Both the position numbers and the translations under genes were made by a program. DNA of 64,000 nucleotides from Candidatus Protochlamydia phocaeensis (GTDB lineage: Bacteria > Chlamydiota > Chlamydiia > Chlamydiales > Parachlamydiaceae), in contig NZ_FCNU01000022.1 in NCBI RefSeq assembly GCF_001545115.1, positions 1 to 64,000 on the forward strand, written 5' to 3'. The notes beneath the pieces are model-generated. The model was given only the letters and a program-made list of their open reading frames with translations. It ran no database searches and was not told where the DNA came from. Below are positions 28,276 through 37,210 of the stretch, piece after piece (position 1 is the stretch's first letter; each line of letters begins with the position of its first letter).

Positions 28276-28866
28276 TTAATTTAGATACTGTCTTCTCAAT
28301 TTTCTAACGGCGGCAATTAATTCCGGAATCGATAAAGGACGGGCTTGTCCTTTATGGTGGAATAAAAGGGTTTGCTCTTCTTGCTGTAATTCCCAGTCTA
28401 GATCTTCAAGAGAAAAGCTAATGTCTTCAAGATCCTGAAGGGAACGGTTTAATTCTGACAAATGCGTTTTTAATGCATAGTGCAAGCGAATAATCGTTGC
28501 TTTCATTTTCTCAGTGATAAAAAAAGAGCTTTTAAACAGGGCTTCATTGCGGCATCCTTCCATGATTAAATGTAATTTACTGATCAAGGAAAGCGTATAA
28601 GACACATTCTTTTTCAGGGTTTTCTGCATGCTGACGACTTGGCGATAGGTCCCTTCTTCTTGTTGAATGCGGCTTTTCAAATCATAGCGAACATGGACCA
28701 TGTGTTTGAGGCAGTGATGGAGATTCTTGATGGCTTGGAGAGAGGTGTGGGAGACTTTACTTGATCTGAGCGAGATTTTTTTCTTTTTTATGTGCTTTTC
28801 AGGCTTAAAGATTAAAGCCTGGGTGTAAGCTGGAAGGGAAACTAAGGAAGAAGTCGCTTTGGGCAT
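28276..28866 (-). CDS. Hypothetical coiled-coil protein
   Basis: A 196-residue, highly charged, basic N-terminal protein (KKKK near residues 27-30) with long predicted helices from about residue 40 to 165 ('LHHCLKHMVHVRYDLKSRIQ', 'HLSELNRSLQDLEDISFSL'). No signal peptide, no membrane helix and no recognised family. It lies 74 bases downstream of the lol genes on the same strand, but no functional link is evident. Confidence 0.7.
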   Translation of the reverse strand: MPKATSSLVSLPAYTQALIFKPEKHIKKKKISLRSSKVSHTSLQAIKNLHHCLKHMVHVRYDLKSRIQQEEGTYRQVVSMQKTLKKNVSYTLSLISKLHLIMEGCRNEALFKSSFFITEKMKATIIRLHYALKTHLSELNRSLQDLEDISFSLEDLDWELQQEEQTLLFHHKGQARPLSIPELIAAVRKLRRQYLN

Positions 28867-28939
28867 AAGAGGTCCTTCTCAGTGGATTATTTAGCCTGTA
28901 GCAAGGTTTTTGTATCGCCTAAGTTTTTAATTTTAACGG

Positions 28940-29635
28940 TTACAGGGGCAAAAGCTGGCCATTAATGAGTTCGTATTGGGTTGAACACAGCCGCGCTAAT
29001 TCCTTGTCATGTGTAACAAGCACGAGGGCTTTCTTGTCTTCGACAAATCCCAGCAGCATTTCATGAATGAGGTTAGCGGTTTGCCGGTCCAGGTTGCCTG
29101 AGGGCTCATCGGCAAAAATAATTTGAGGGTCGTTGCATAACGCACGAGCAAGCGCTACGCGCTGTTTTTCTCCTCCGGAGAGCAATTTGGTGTGAAAGTG
29201 GGCGCGTTCGGCCAAACCGACTTTGGCTAAGAGCTCTAGTCCTCTTTGTTCGGCCAGGCTGCCTTTGGCCACGCTTTTACGGGCAATGCGGGCGGGCATT
29301 AAAACATTCTCAAGCGCGGTATAGTCTTCTAAGAGATGAAAAGATTGAAAAACGAATCCGATCCAAGCATTGCGGATGAAGGCGCGATTGGAAGAAGAGA
29401 CCTGCCGGTTATTAATGCTAAGAGAGCCTTGACAAGGGAGCTCTAAGGTGCCAAGAATCTGCAATAATGTGCTTTTTCCTTCACCGGAGCGTCCGACAAT
29501 GGCAACGGATTCTCCAGCCCTGACGCGTAAATAAATGCCCTGCAAAATGTTGACAGGAAGAGGATGGTAAAAGGCCTTATGAATGTTGCAGGCTTCTAAT
29601 AAGATCTTTTGTTCATCGGACGCATTCATTCTCAT
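28940..29635 (-). CDS. lolD: LolD-like lipoprotein-releasing ABC transporter ATPase
   Basis: Cytoplasmic ATPase of the LolCDE machine that releases outer-membrane lipoproteins from the inner membrane. The 231-residue protein has Walker A GRSGEGKS (48-55), the Q-loop 'VFQSFHLLEDYTALENV' typical of the LolD/MacB/FtsE group, the signature LSGGEKQR, Walker B 'IIFADEPSGNLD' and the switch His in 'LVLVTHD'. Its start overlaps the stop of the permease gene by four bases (ATGA), so they are translationally coupled. Confidence 0.9.
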   Translation of the reverse strand: MRMNASDEQKILLEACNIHKAFYHPLPVNILQGIYLRVRAGESVAIVGRSGEGKSTLLQILGTLELPCQGSLSINNRQVSSSNRAFIRNAWIGFVFQSFHLLEDYTALENVLMPARIARKSVAKGSLAEQRGLELLAKVGLAERAHFHTKLLSGGEKQRVALARALCNDPQIIFADEPSGNLDRQTANLIHEMLLGFVEDKKALVLVTHDKELARLCSTQYELINGQLLPL

Positions 29636-31761
29636 CCTCCTGTCGATCTCAAAATGTGCGAAGGGCGCAGCAAACAGGCCTTCACAGCAGGAACAATGCC
29701 TGCCAAAAGAGAGATGGCGCAGGTCGCTGCTAGAACAAATAACAATGCCTCATAGCTCAATTCATGCGGAAGCACATCGCCATAGAAGGAGGCGTTAAAC
29801 ATATCATATCCTTGCAGACGGCTCAGCAAACTAATTAAAGTGCCCAAATGTTGTAGGGTGAAAATGGCCGCTCCGATGCCCAAAACGCTTCCGATAATGC
29901 CAATGGCTGCGCCAGCTAGACCGAAAATAAGGGCAATGCTTTTCGAAGAAGCTCCCATCGAGCGTAAAATGCCAATTTCGACTTTCTTGTCATTCACCAA
30001 AATGACGAGCATGGAAATAATGTTAGAACAGGCGACGACAATAATAACAATCGCAATAAGCAAGAAAATGTTCTTTTGGCTTTGAAGCTCGCGGATAATT
30101 TCTTTGGTAAATTCGTATTCCCGATACGTTTCCACATTCCAATAACGGCTAATGCCTTTGTCTTTAAAAGCCTTTAAGAGCTGTTCTTTAACCGCATCGG
30201 CTTGTTCTAAACGGTCAAAGCGGACATTGATTCCATTGGTCAAAGACGATTTGTCGTCCGGCTGATGCGAGGCGCGTATTAAGGAAGTGACCCTGGGATT
30301 GGCTAAAATAAATTTTCCGCCGATAGGGATAATGCCGGGATCATAGAAGCCGGCTACATAGACAGGAATCAGCTGTTCCTGCAACAAACTGGCCGTTGCA
30401 GCGAAATAGCTGAGAAAGCCGCGGTCTCCAATCAGAACGCCCGCATCTTTAAAACTTTTAGGCAAAACAATGCCTTCTCCCACATCCGGATCGCGAGGGA
30501 GGATATAGCCGCTTGCCTCGCGGTGCAGCCAGGGGATAAAGGCCTCGGTCGAAAGGGCATTTGAAAAAGTCGTTGTAGCCATTTCCACGCCGCGATAGGG
30601 GATGAGGCCTGTCAAAAGGGTATTTTGGATGGATGCTTCTATGTCAAATTTGACATCTTCCAGTCGGCGGGCCTGCTCTAGGGAAGCGGGAATTAAGCGG
30701 GCGGAAAAAGAGGTGCCTGCCGCCAGCGTCAAAGGGATCTGCGGGGCGACTGGTTTGGGATCCTGACCGGGCAAGCGAAGCGCCATTTGGTCTTTATTCC
30801 ATTCAACCTCTCCTTGGATGGAAGATAATCCTTGTTCTTCTAAAGACTTTTGCACCTCTCCAATCGCTTGAATTGCGCCTGGGACGACAAGGCGGACGGG
30901 CGTTTGGTCTTTGCAGATTGCGCAGACAACCCATTTTCCTTCTTCAGGTAATAATGAGCGAGGGATCGTCCAGCCAAAAGAGCGCGCTTGCAAGCGAGTG
31001 ACAATAATGTGGGTAAAAAAAGCTTTGAGCTTCTTTTGAAAGAGCGGAGGAGGTAGAAAGAGCTTATCATTAGTTTCTTCCTTGCCATCAGTCGCCAACG
31101 GTAGAAGCTGAAGAAGATTGTTTAAATCCTTGCTATCGATGGGTAGCAGCGTCCGTTCTAAATGCGGATTATCGGTTTCCAAGTTCCCTAGATAAGTCGG
31201 ATAGGACAAAGACGATTGCGTTGTTCCCCCAAAGAGGTTGTGCGCATGCAAAACAGGCATTTCGCGCATCAATCGCAAGCGGATATGGCTAGCTGTCAAT
31301 TCAAAGTCTTGGGCAGTTAGCCCCGGAATAGTTGTGATCTCGCCAAGAGAGGAATAGACCAATTGAACAAGGTTTTTTAAAGAGCCGTCTGCCTGTCGGT
31401 CGGGTGCAGGCCAATAAGCGGGAATCTCTTCGTCATATTCCGGATTATACGGATCGGCTATTGAAGCGTCTTTTTTTTCTCGAATCGTCTTATGACTATA
31501 GCCGGATGCTTCACTGATGCTGTCGACTTGATAATAATAAGAGTGGTAATAAGCTTCTGTTGGCGTAATGCGGACAGGCGCTGTCAACGCGGTTAGTTTT
31601 TGGATCCAACTTTTTTCTAATCCATCTGTAACCGAGAAGAAAACAACAATCAACCAAACAACAAGAGCAATGACTAAAACAGAAATGAGGCTAATGATGG
31701 AAACAGAGAGCTGCCGCCGGCGGGGAATAAGATATTTGCAGGCGACAGAAAGCTCAAACAT
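29632..31761 (-). CDS. LolC/LolE-family permease, unusually long
   Basis: Inner-membrane partner of LolD. The 709-residue protein starts with 'MFELSVACKYLIPRRRQLSVSIISLISVLVI', shown here only as a description of a Lol-type N-terminus with 'RYL..RRR'; the first helix is near residues 20-48. A large periplasmic domain of about 500 residues follows, then the FtsX domain with three helices near 565-690 ('LRSMGASSKSIALIF' in its loop). LolC and LolE of E. coli are about 400 residues, so the periplasmic domain here is roughly twice the usual size. Only one permease gene is present, which implies a homodimer or a partner elsewhere. Confidence 0.85.
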   Translation of the reverse strand: MFELSVACKYLIPRRRQLSVSIISLISVLVIALVVWLIVVFFSVTDGLEKSWIQKLTALTAPVRITPTEAYYHSYYYQVDSISEASGYSHKTIREKKDASIADPYNPEYDEEIPAYWPAPDRQADGSLKNLVQLVYSSLGEITTIPGLTAQDFELTASHIRLRLMREMPVLHAHNLFGGTTQSSLSYPTYLGNLETDNPHLERTLLPIDSKDLNNLLQLLPLATDGKEETNDKLFLPPPLFQKKLKAFFTHIIVTRLQARSFGWTIPRSLLPEEGKWVVCAICKDQTPVRLVVPGAIQAIGEVQKSLEEQGLSSIQGEVEWNKDQMALRLPGQDPKPVAPQIPLTLAAGTSFSARLIPASLEQARRLEDVKFDIEASIQNTLLTGLIPYRGVEMATTTFSNALSTEAFIPWLHREASGYILPRDPDVGEGIVLPKSFKDAGVLIGDRGFLSYFAATASLLQEQLIPVYVAGFYDPGIIPIGGKFILANPRVTSLIRASHQPDDKSSLTNGINVRFDRLEQADAVKEQLLKAFKDKGISRYWNVETYREYEFTKEIIRELQSQKNIFLLIAIVIIVVACSNIISMLVILVNDKKVEIGILRSMGASSKSIALIFGLAGAAIGIIGSVLGIGAAIFTLQHLGTLISLLSRLQGYDMFNASFYGDVLPHELSYEALLFVLAATCAISLLAGIVPAVKACLLRPSHILRSTGG

Positions 31762-31788
31762 AGCCCCACGCAGAATAATTAAGAGAAA

Positions 31789-31944
31789 TTACTTTGTTTC
31801 TTTAAATTCAACTCTTTCGCGTATAACAGGATCGTACTTAACTAGTGTTAAACGCTCTGGGGTCTTTGTTTTGTTTTTTGTTGTATAATAATGAAAGTGG
31901 CTTTTAGAACTTTTCATTTTAATTTTTTCACGTTTGCTAGCCAT
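31789..31944 (-). CDS. rpmG: 50S ribosomal protein L33
   Basis: A 51-residue basic protein beginning [20 protein letters not shown] and ending in '[15 protein letters not shown]'. The family pattern 'YYTTKNK' and 'LTLVKYDPV' is clear. It is the zinc-free form: the two CXXC pairs found in zinc-binding L33 proteins are absent. Together with the good match over its full length, this makes the call safe. It lies between lol and tsaD genes on the same strand. Confidence 0.95.
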   Translation of the reverse strand: MASKREKIKMKSSKSHFHYYTTKNKTKTPERLTLVKYDPVIRERVEFKETK

Positions 31945-32065
31945 TTATAAGCTCCATCAAGAGGGGTTTTCTTAAAAGGCACTATAATAATCCAACAAAT
32001 GATTTAATTTCAATGATTATTAGAGGTTTTCTTAAAACAAGGCGAAAGCTCGCTTTATTGGCAAA

Positions 32066-33085
32066 TTAAACAAATGGAATGCGGACCAAAGGCTCAAGCG
32101 AAAGAGGATCGCCAGCGCCTTGCTTGGCATAGCGATGATATCCTAAACCGGCAATCATGGCCGCATTATCTAAACTGAGTCCGACGGAAGGCCAAATATA
32201 AGTTTGATGCGGATTGGCTTGATTAAATAATTCTCTTAAGCGTTGATTATTAGTTACGCCTCCTCCAAAAAGAATCGTTCGAACCTGGTGCCGGTCTGCA
32301 GCCGCCAAGGTCTTTTTGACTACGTCTTCTAAAGCGGCTTGTTGAAAAGCGGCTGCCAGATTGCATGCCTCTTGCATAGATAAATTCTCTAGCGGCTGTT
32401 GTCCTTTTGGGCCTTTTAAGGTATAAAGCACTGCTGTTTTTAGACCGCTGAAAGAAAAGTCGAAAGGCCTTCCTTTTACTTGTCCGGCTTTGAAAGTATA
32501 GACGCCTGTTTTGCCCGCTCGCGCAAGCCGCTCAATCTGGGGACCGCCCGGATAAGGGAGGCCGAGCATTTTCGCAACTTTATCAAAGGCCTCTCCAATA
32601 GCATCGTCAACGGTCTGTCCGATCAACTGATAGACGCCTATCTCTTTCATAAGCACCAAAGCCGTGTGCCCTCCCGATAAAACAACTCCCAAACAAGGGA
32701 AGCTGACAGGTTCTCCATGCGACATTAAAGCTGCATAAAGGTGCGCTTCGATGTGATTGATGCCAATAAAGGGCTTTTGATGAGCAAAAGCCAAGGCTTT
32801 GGCGGTATTTAAACCTATCAAAAGAGCGCCTATTAAGCCTGGTCCATGGGCAACTGCAATTAAATCGATCTCGGCCATACTCACTTGAGCTTGCTGCAGC
32901 GCTTGTTGAAGGACAGGCATAATAAGATCGATATGGCGCCGGCAAGCAAGCTCAGGAACCACCCCTCCATATTCTTTATGCAGATCAATTTGAGAGGCGA
33001 CAATGTTAGATAAAATGTGCGTTCCCTCGCGCACCACGGCGCATGCCGTTTCATCGCAAGTGCTTTCAATTCCTAATACAAGCAT
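32066..33085 (-). CDS. tsaD: tRNA N6-threonylcarbamoyladenosine transferase TsaD
   Basis: Transfers the threonylcarbamoyl group to A37 of tRNAs reading ANN codons, with TsaB and TsaE. The 339-residue protein has the family start 'GIESTCDETACA', metal ligands His111 and His115 in 'GINHIEAHL', the 'SGGHTALV' nucleotide motif, 'GEAFDKVAKMLGLPYPGGP' and 'SVGLSLDNAAMIAGLGY' with the C-terminal Asp ligand. Length and motifs are standard. Confidence 0.97.
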   Translation of the reverse strand: MLVLGIESTCDETACAVVREGTHILSNIVASQIDLHKEYGGVVPELACRRHIDLIMPVLQQALQQAQVSMAEIDLIAVAHGPGLIGALLIGLNTAKALAFAHQKPFIGINHIEAHLYAALMSHGEPVSFPCLGVVLSGGHTALVLMKEIGVYQLIGQTVDDAIGEAFDKVAKMLGLPYPGGPQIERLARAGKTGVYTFKAGQVKGRPFDFSFSGLKTAVLYTLKGPKGQQPLENLSMQEACNLAAAFQQAALEDVVKKTLAAADRHQVRTILFGGGVTNNQRLRELFNQANPHQTYIWPSVGLSLDNAAMIAGLGYHRYAKQGAGDPLSLEPLVRIPFV

Positions 33086-33142
33086 ATTAAAATCAATCGG
33101 TTAGTTTAATAAACATAATAATTTTACAGATAAGGGAGTTTA

Positions 33143-33256
33143 GAGACAATCTTTGAATTCATAATGGCCAAGATTTACGCTATTTCCCCTTATCCGGCCT
33201 TCCGAGAGAATAAAATAATCTCAAATATAGGACGTTAGCAATTCGATAAAGGTCTC
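33143..33256. repeat. Palindromic intergenic repeat (family 2, copy A)
   Basis: The left end GAGACAATCTTTGAATTCATAATGGCC and the inverse of the right end (27 bases to 33256) align as imperfect terminal inverted repeats; only short parts are quoted elsewhere. Inside are TTTGAATTCATAATGGCC-like and AATAATCTCAAATATAGG motifs that recur at 40279-40433 and 53964-54048. It lies in the gap between tsaD and the OTU gene. Confidence 0.55.
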
Positions 33257-33348
33257 TTCACATCCTTGAAGAATAAATTTTCAAAAATACTCGGATGATA
33301 AGTGAGTGAGGACTTGCCTTTTGAAGGCTTTCTTTTGATGTTTCTTTT

Positions 33349-34473
33349 CTACAAAAGCAATAGATCGCTGTGCCCAGGTCGATTAAGAATATAAAGCGGA
33401 GATTGCGGGCTTTCTTTTGCATTAAAAGCAATAATCGGGCGATGCTCCGGGCTTCCGCTGTTTCGTTGAATGCGAATCCAATGAATGGATTGATTAAATA
33501 GTTGGCTTAACGCATAGGCATCTGTCAAATTGCCAAATAAAGCTGGATTAAAAGGCTGATCCGTCTCAACTTTGTCTCTAAGATAAGCCTCTTCATTCCC
33601 GTGTCCCTCGCTTTCTATGAGCAAGGTATTGGAGCAGCTATTGGGCAGTTTATCTCGATTGGTGAAGACGTACAAGGCCGCTGCCGTTTTTAAGAAGCTG
33701 ATGAAGGCGCGATTGAACGCTTCATCTTGGCAGCAGGCCAGGATTTCTTCTTGTACATTAATGGCGGTGCAGCGAGCAAGCAGCTGGTCTATCCTTTCAA
33801 AAAATTGCGGGAGGCGAGCTTGAAGCTGAGAGCGGACTTGCGCAGTTAACGCATTGTCTTGCGATTGAGCTTCCAGCTCTAGCCAAGATCGAATGCCTTG
33901 CAATTGCTGACAAAAAGCCTGTAGGCTAGCTAATGGAGACGGTTGTAGAGCTGTTTGCTGTAATAATAAACCGATGCCTAAAGCACGAGAGGTGCAGTCT
34001 CCATCTCCTCGGATTCCTAAAAATAGCGCCTGCTTAAGGGCCGGTCTATCATTTAGAAGCTCCTCTAGGTTTTTCCTAATAGGCGACTGGGCGAATTTGT
34101 ATTCGGCAGGAATCCATTCTTTAAAGGGCTTATTGCGTCTGATCTCTTGATCCGTTTTTGCTTCTTCATCGAAAGGAGAAAGGGCCCACTTATCCGCTAA
34201 TAGGCGTGAAATATGATTTATCGGATTGGGCGGCTGAGAAGGAAAAGCCAAATGAAGAGGGACTTGCTGTTGAACGCGAGCAGGGGAAGATACGCATCGT
34301 CGCATTTTATTTATTGTATAAACAAGTGCACACGCAGCATGAACAATACCTGCCGTTAAAATACCAATTGCTATCGATGAAATCCAATACACTTGTCTTA
34401 GCCGAGGGCTTGGGGCTTGGTAAGGAAAAAGAATGTAATAATTAAAAAATGTAAGTTCGGTTTGAATTGTCAT
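33349..34473 (-). CDS. OTU-like cysteine protease, effector candidate
   Basis: The 374-residue protein has one membrane-like helix near residues 29-54 and a C-terminal OTU-type domain. The OTU catalytic box is visible as Asp157-Cys160 in 'IRGDGDCTSRALG', with the catalytic His368 near the C-terminus in 'LNRPGHSDLLLL', preceded by the beta strand 'PLYILN'. OTU proteases remove ubiquitin; in chlamydiae, ChlaOTU is a secreted deubiquitinase. A host-directed role is an inference. It is divergent from the coiled-coil gene at 34.7 kb. The domain call rests on motif and order, with moderate spacing between Cys and His. Confidence 0.75.
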   Translation of the reverse strand: MTIQTELTFFNYYILFPYQAPSPRLRQVYWISSIAIGILTAGIVHAACALVYTINKMRRCVSSPARVQQQVPLHLAFPSQPPNPINHISRLLADKWALSPFDEEAKTDQEIRRNKPFKEWIPAEYKFAQSPIRKNLEELLNDRPALKQALFLGIRGDGDCTSRALGIGLLLQQTALQPSPLASLQAFCQQLQGIRSWLELEAQSQDNALTAQVRSQLQARLPQFFERIDQLLARCTAINVQEEILACCQDEAFNRAFISFLKTAAALYVFTNRDKLPNSCSNTLLIESEGHGNEEAYLRDKVETDQPFNPALFGNLTDAYALSQLFNQSIHWIRIQRNSGSPEHRPIIAFNAKESPQSPLYILNRPGHSDLLLL

Positions 34474-34716
34474 TTTTATTGATTGATAATTATTTTATTT
34501 TGGATGATAATTTATTTTAAAAATAATTTGATAAAATTTCCGCTTTTAAATTTTTTTAAATTTACTTGTTGGGTGGAATTTTTATATTAAGAATGTGTAA
34601 AGTTTTTATTAATTAAATGGTGGTTGAATATTTATCATCAATTAGCTAAGCTAAATTTTTTAGCTATAGCTTTAATAAAAAGCTAATTTTTTTATCAAAT
34701 TTAAAGGAAAATTATC

Positions 34717-36309
34717 ATGAATACTGCAGTTGGATTCTCTTTAACCAATGTAGTGGGGTCATTCAATCGATCTATTCAGGAAAGGACAGCAGAAGTTAAA
34801 TCGTGGGTTCAGTCCAAGTCTTATTCTTATCTAAATGGGCAGGCTAAAATAGATGGGACGATTTTTGCGAAAATAGATGAAAAGGTTAAAAATCTTCTTT
34901 TGCAGCCGGGTACCGATATTCAAGAAGGGTCTGCTGCTTATGCGCATCGATTTAAAGGACTTCAGAAAAGGGCATATAAGTTGGTGGAAAGAAATCTGAA
35001 GGTTGCTGCTCAGCGAGACGCATATGTCGATCCTTTCAAGGGAATTGATAATTCTCTGCTTTCTAGAACAATAAACAAGAAAATAGCCGCTTATCAGGCT
35101 GAGCAGAACGCGTTTGATTGTTTAACTCTGCACTCTAAGGATATAGAGAATCTTGATGCGACTGTAAAGCAAAGGTCTGAAAACATTGAATCCTTGATAG
35201 GTGTTTTAGAAGGGTTCTCTAATCCAGCATTAGAAGAATTATTGGAATCCTCTGTCTTTGATTTAAGGGAAAGTTTAGCTCAATTGGAGGCCCTTCAACA
35301 AAAGCTGCAGATGGGGAAAAAAGAAAAGGCTCCTTTGCTAAAAGCTTATGCAGCCGATGTTCGCAAACAGGCGAGTGAAGCTTTAGAGCAAGCTCAAAAA
35401 ACTATTGAAAATTTACAAGAGAAATTGAAAAAGGAAAGTTTGGATACATTTTCTTCAACTGTAAGAAAAGCTCATGAAATTTATGTAACGGCCATGCAAC
35501 GCATTGAAGTGTCTAAAACGCTTCAAGATGAAATGACTAATATTTTTAATCCGAATTATGCCGTACCGGGCGATGAAGAATTTAATGAAAAAAGAGCGGC
35601 TTTTGAAAAGAATAAAGAAGCCTTAAAAAAAGATTTGGCGTGCTTGGAGCAAAGTCAAAAAACTGTTGAAGCTGCTTTTAAAAAATATGACGCCCTTCTT
35701 CCTAAAGAAGTAGATCATTCGCGGAAAGAGGCAATTGACGAGATTAATAATTTCATTACCAAGATTCCATCAACAAAGGTTGAATGGGCTGCAAAAGCGA
35801 TCAAGGCTGTTGTTGTATACCATCAATTTGGCCGGGCCTATGAGGAAATCATAGAGTCAGAGCAAGCCTTTAGGGACTCAATCGAGCAAAATAACCCGGA
35901 TCTAGTGATGCTCAAGGAATTGCAAGGCAAGGTGGATTTGTATTTAAAATATATAGATAATCCTCAATCTAACGAAAAAGTGGAAATGCAATATATTAAT
36001 AAGCATCAAAAAGAGATTAACTATGTCAGGGAACTCGGAAAATTCTTAAAAGAATTTGCCAAGACTAATCCAACCTCTCAGGCAGAAAAAGCAAAAGAAG
36101 AGAACAAAGGGCATGCGCGCGTCTCTTCCGATGTGATCAAGCAAGCGCTTTCCGCTTCCGTGTCGCCTAGGTTCCATCGCACGGCTGCATCTATAGATGG
36201 AATGGCTGTCTCTGTCAAGAAAGAGAAAAATCATCGTCGTGTACAAACAATTGGCGAAGAGGCAAAAGTTGAATTGGCTTTGTATGCCGATAGGATTGAG
36301 GTTGTTTAA
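34717..36309 (+). CDS. Long coiled-coil protein, effector candidate
   Basis: A 530-residue, soluble, highly charged protein. From about residue 130 to 440 it is dominated by heptad-like helices ('LAQLEALQQKLQMGKKEKA', 'ALEQAQKTIENLQEKLKKES'). It has no signal peptide and no known domain; a Ser/Lys-rich tail includes 'RFHRTAASIDGMAVS' and 'NHRRVQTIGEEAK'. An AAAGGA box precedes the start. A strong terminator follows. Such coiled-coil proteins in chlamydiae are often type III effectors or structural proteins; nothing here decides between these. Confidence 0.8.
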   Translation: MNTAVGFSLTNVVGSFNRSIQERTAEVKSWVQSKSYSYLNGQAKIDGTIFAKIDEKVKNLLLQPGTDIQEGSAAYAHRFKGLQKRAYKLVERNLKVAAQRDAYVDPFKGIDNSLLSRTINKKIAAYQAEQNAFDCLTLHSKDIENLDATVKQRSENIESLIGVLEGFSNPALEELLESSVFDLRESLAQLEALQQKLQMGKKEKAPLLKAYAADVRKQASEALEQAQKTIENLQEKLKKESLDTFSSTVRKAHEIYVTAMQRIEVSKTLQDEMTNIFNPNYAVPGDEEFNEKRAAFEKNKEALKKDLACLEQSQKTVEAAFKKYDALLPKEVDHSRKEAIDEINNFITKIPSTKVEWAAKAIKAVVVYHQFGRAYEEIIESEQAFRDSIEQNNPDLVMLKELQGKVDLYLKYIDNPQSNEKVEMQYINKHQKEINYVRELGKFLKEFAKTNPTSQAEKAKEENKGHARVSSDVIKQALSASVSPRFHRTAASIDGMAVSVKKEKNHRRVQTIGEEAKVELALYADRIEVV

Positions 36310-36344
36310 TCAATTGATTGATTAACAGCGCTTATTTATTTGTT

Positions 36345-36383
36345 AAATCCCTACTTGGATGATCCAAGTAGGGATTTTTTTTT
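36345..36383 (+). terminator. Strong rho-independent terminator after the coiled-coil gene
   Basis: A perfect 15-bp stem (AAATCCCTACTTGGA / TCCAAGTAGGGATTT) with a three-base loop is followed by seven more T. The preceding AAA on the other strand lets it also serve pgl on the minus strand. Confidence 0.9.
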
Positions 36384-36417
36384 GAAAGGGAAGGGATGTT
36401 TCTTTCAAACTTGGATT

Positions 36418-37209
36418 TTAAACCTCAGACTTCAAGCCTAAAGATTGAACGAGCTTTTCACTAGCTTCTTTATCCAGAATCCAAAGAGCTTTGTGTGCAG
36501 ATGTGCCGACTCTTTGCACGGGATAATTATCTGGATCGTAGGGGCCCATTAACACGTCTGCGACCATTGCCGCTTTTCTCTTTCCCAAGGCATAAATGCA
36601 AATGACTTTGGCGTCGTGGATGCATTCATAGGTCAAAGACATCCGCCAGGTATGCTTTTGCGGAACGTAATTTGCGATTGCCAAGCGATCTTTTGTGTGA
36701 AGGCCATGCGTGCGTGGAAATAAAGAAGCGGTATGCCCATCTTCACCCATTCCGAGCATAACAAGATCAAAGCTGCATGAAGGGATCCACTGACGGATTA
36801 AAGATTCATAGTTGGCTGCATTTTCCTCTATATCCATCTCTGCCTGCATGCGGAAAATGTGTTCTTTTGGAATAGGGAGGGTGGCTAGCCCGGCTTGCAT
36901 AGCTGTAAGGTAATTACTTTCCGGATGGTCGGGAGGGACGCTGCGCTCGTCGCTCCAAAAGCAAAGCACTTTTTTCCAATCTAGTTTTTGGCGGTAAGCG
37001 GGCTGGCTGAGTTCTTTAAAAATAGCATGTGGAGTCTGGCCGCCCGATAAGGCGACGGCAAAAAAACCATGACTTGCAATGGCTTGTTGTCCAATCTCGA
37101 TAAATTGCTGAGCGCAAAAAGAGATTGTTTGTTGGGCATCGCCCGGAATGATAATATCCCGGCGTTCATCAAAAGATTGAATAAACTGTCGCCATTGAAA
37201 GTCTTCCAT
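36418..37209 (-). CDS. pgl: 6-phosphogluconolactonase
   Basis: Hydrolyses 6-phosphogluconolactone, the second step of the oxidative pentose phosphate pathway. The 263-residue protein of the DevB/SOL family has 'ALSGGQTPHAIFKEL' near 53-67, 'WSDERSVPPDHPESNY' near 88-103 and 'LGMGEDGHTASLFP' with its catalytic His. It follows opcA with one base between, in a zwf-opcA-pgl operon. Confidence 0.94.
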   Translation of the reverse strand: MEDFQWRQFIQSFDERRDIIIPGDAQQTISFCAQQFIEIGQQAIASHGFFAVALSGGQTPHAIFKELSQPAYRQKLDWKKVLCFWSDERSVPPDHPESNYLTAMQAGLATLPIPKEHIFRMQAEMDIEENAANYESLIRQWIPSCSFDLVMLGMGEDGHTASLFPRTHGLHTKDRLAIANYVPQKHTWRMSLTYECIHDAKVICIYALGKRKAAMVADVLMGPYDPDNYPVQRVGTSAHKALWILDKEASEKLVQSLGLKSEV

Positions 37210-37210
37210 G

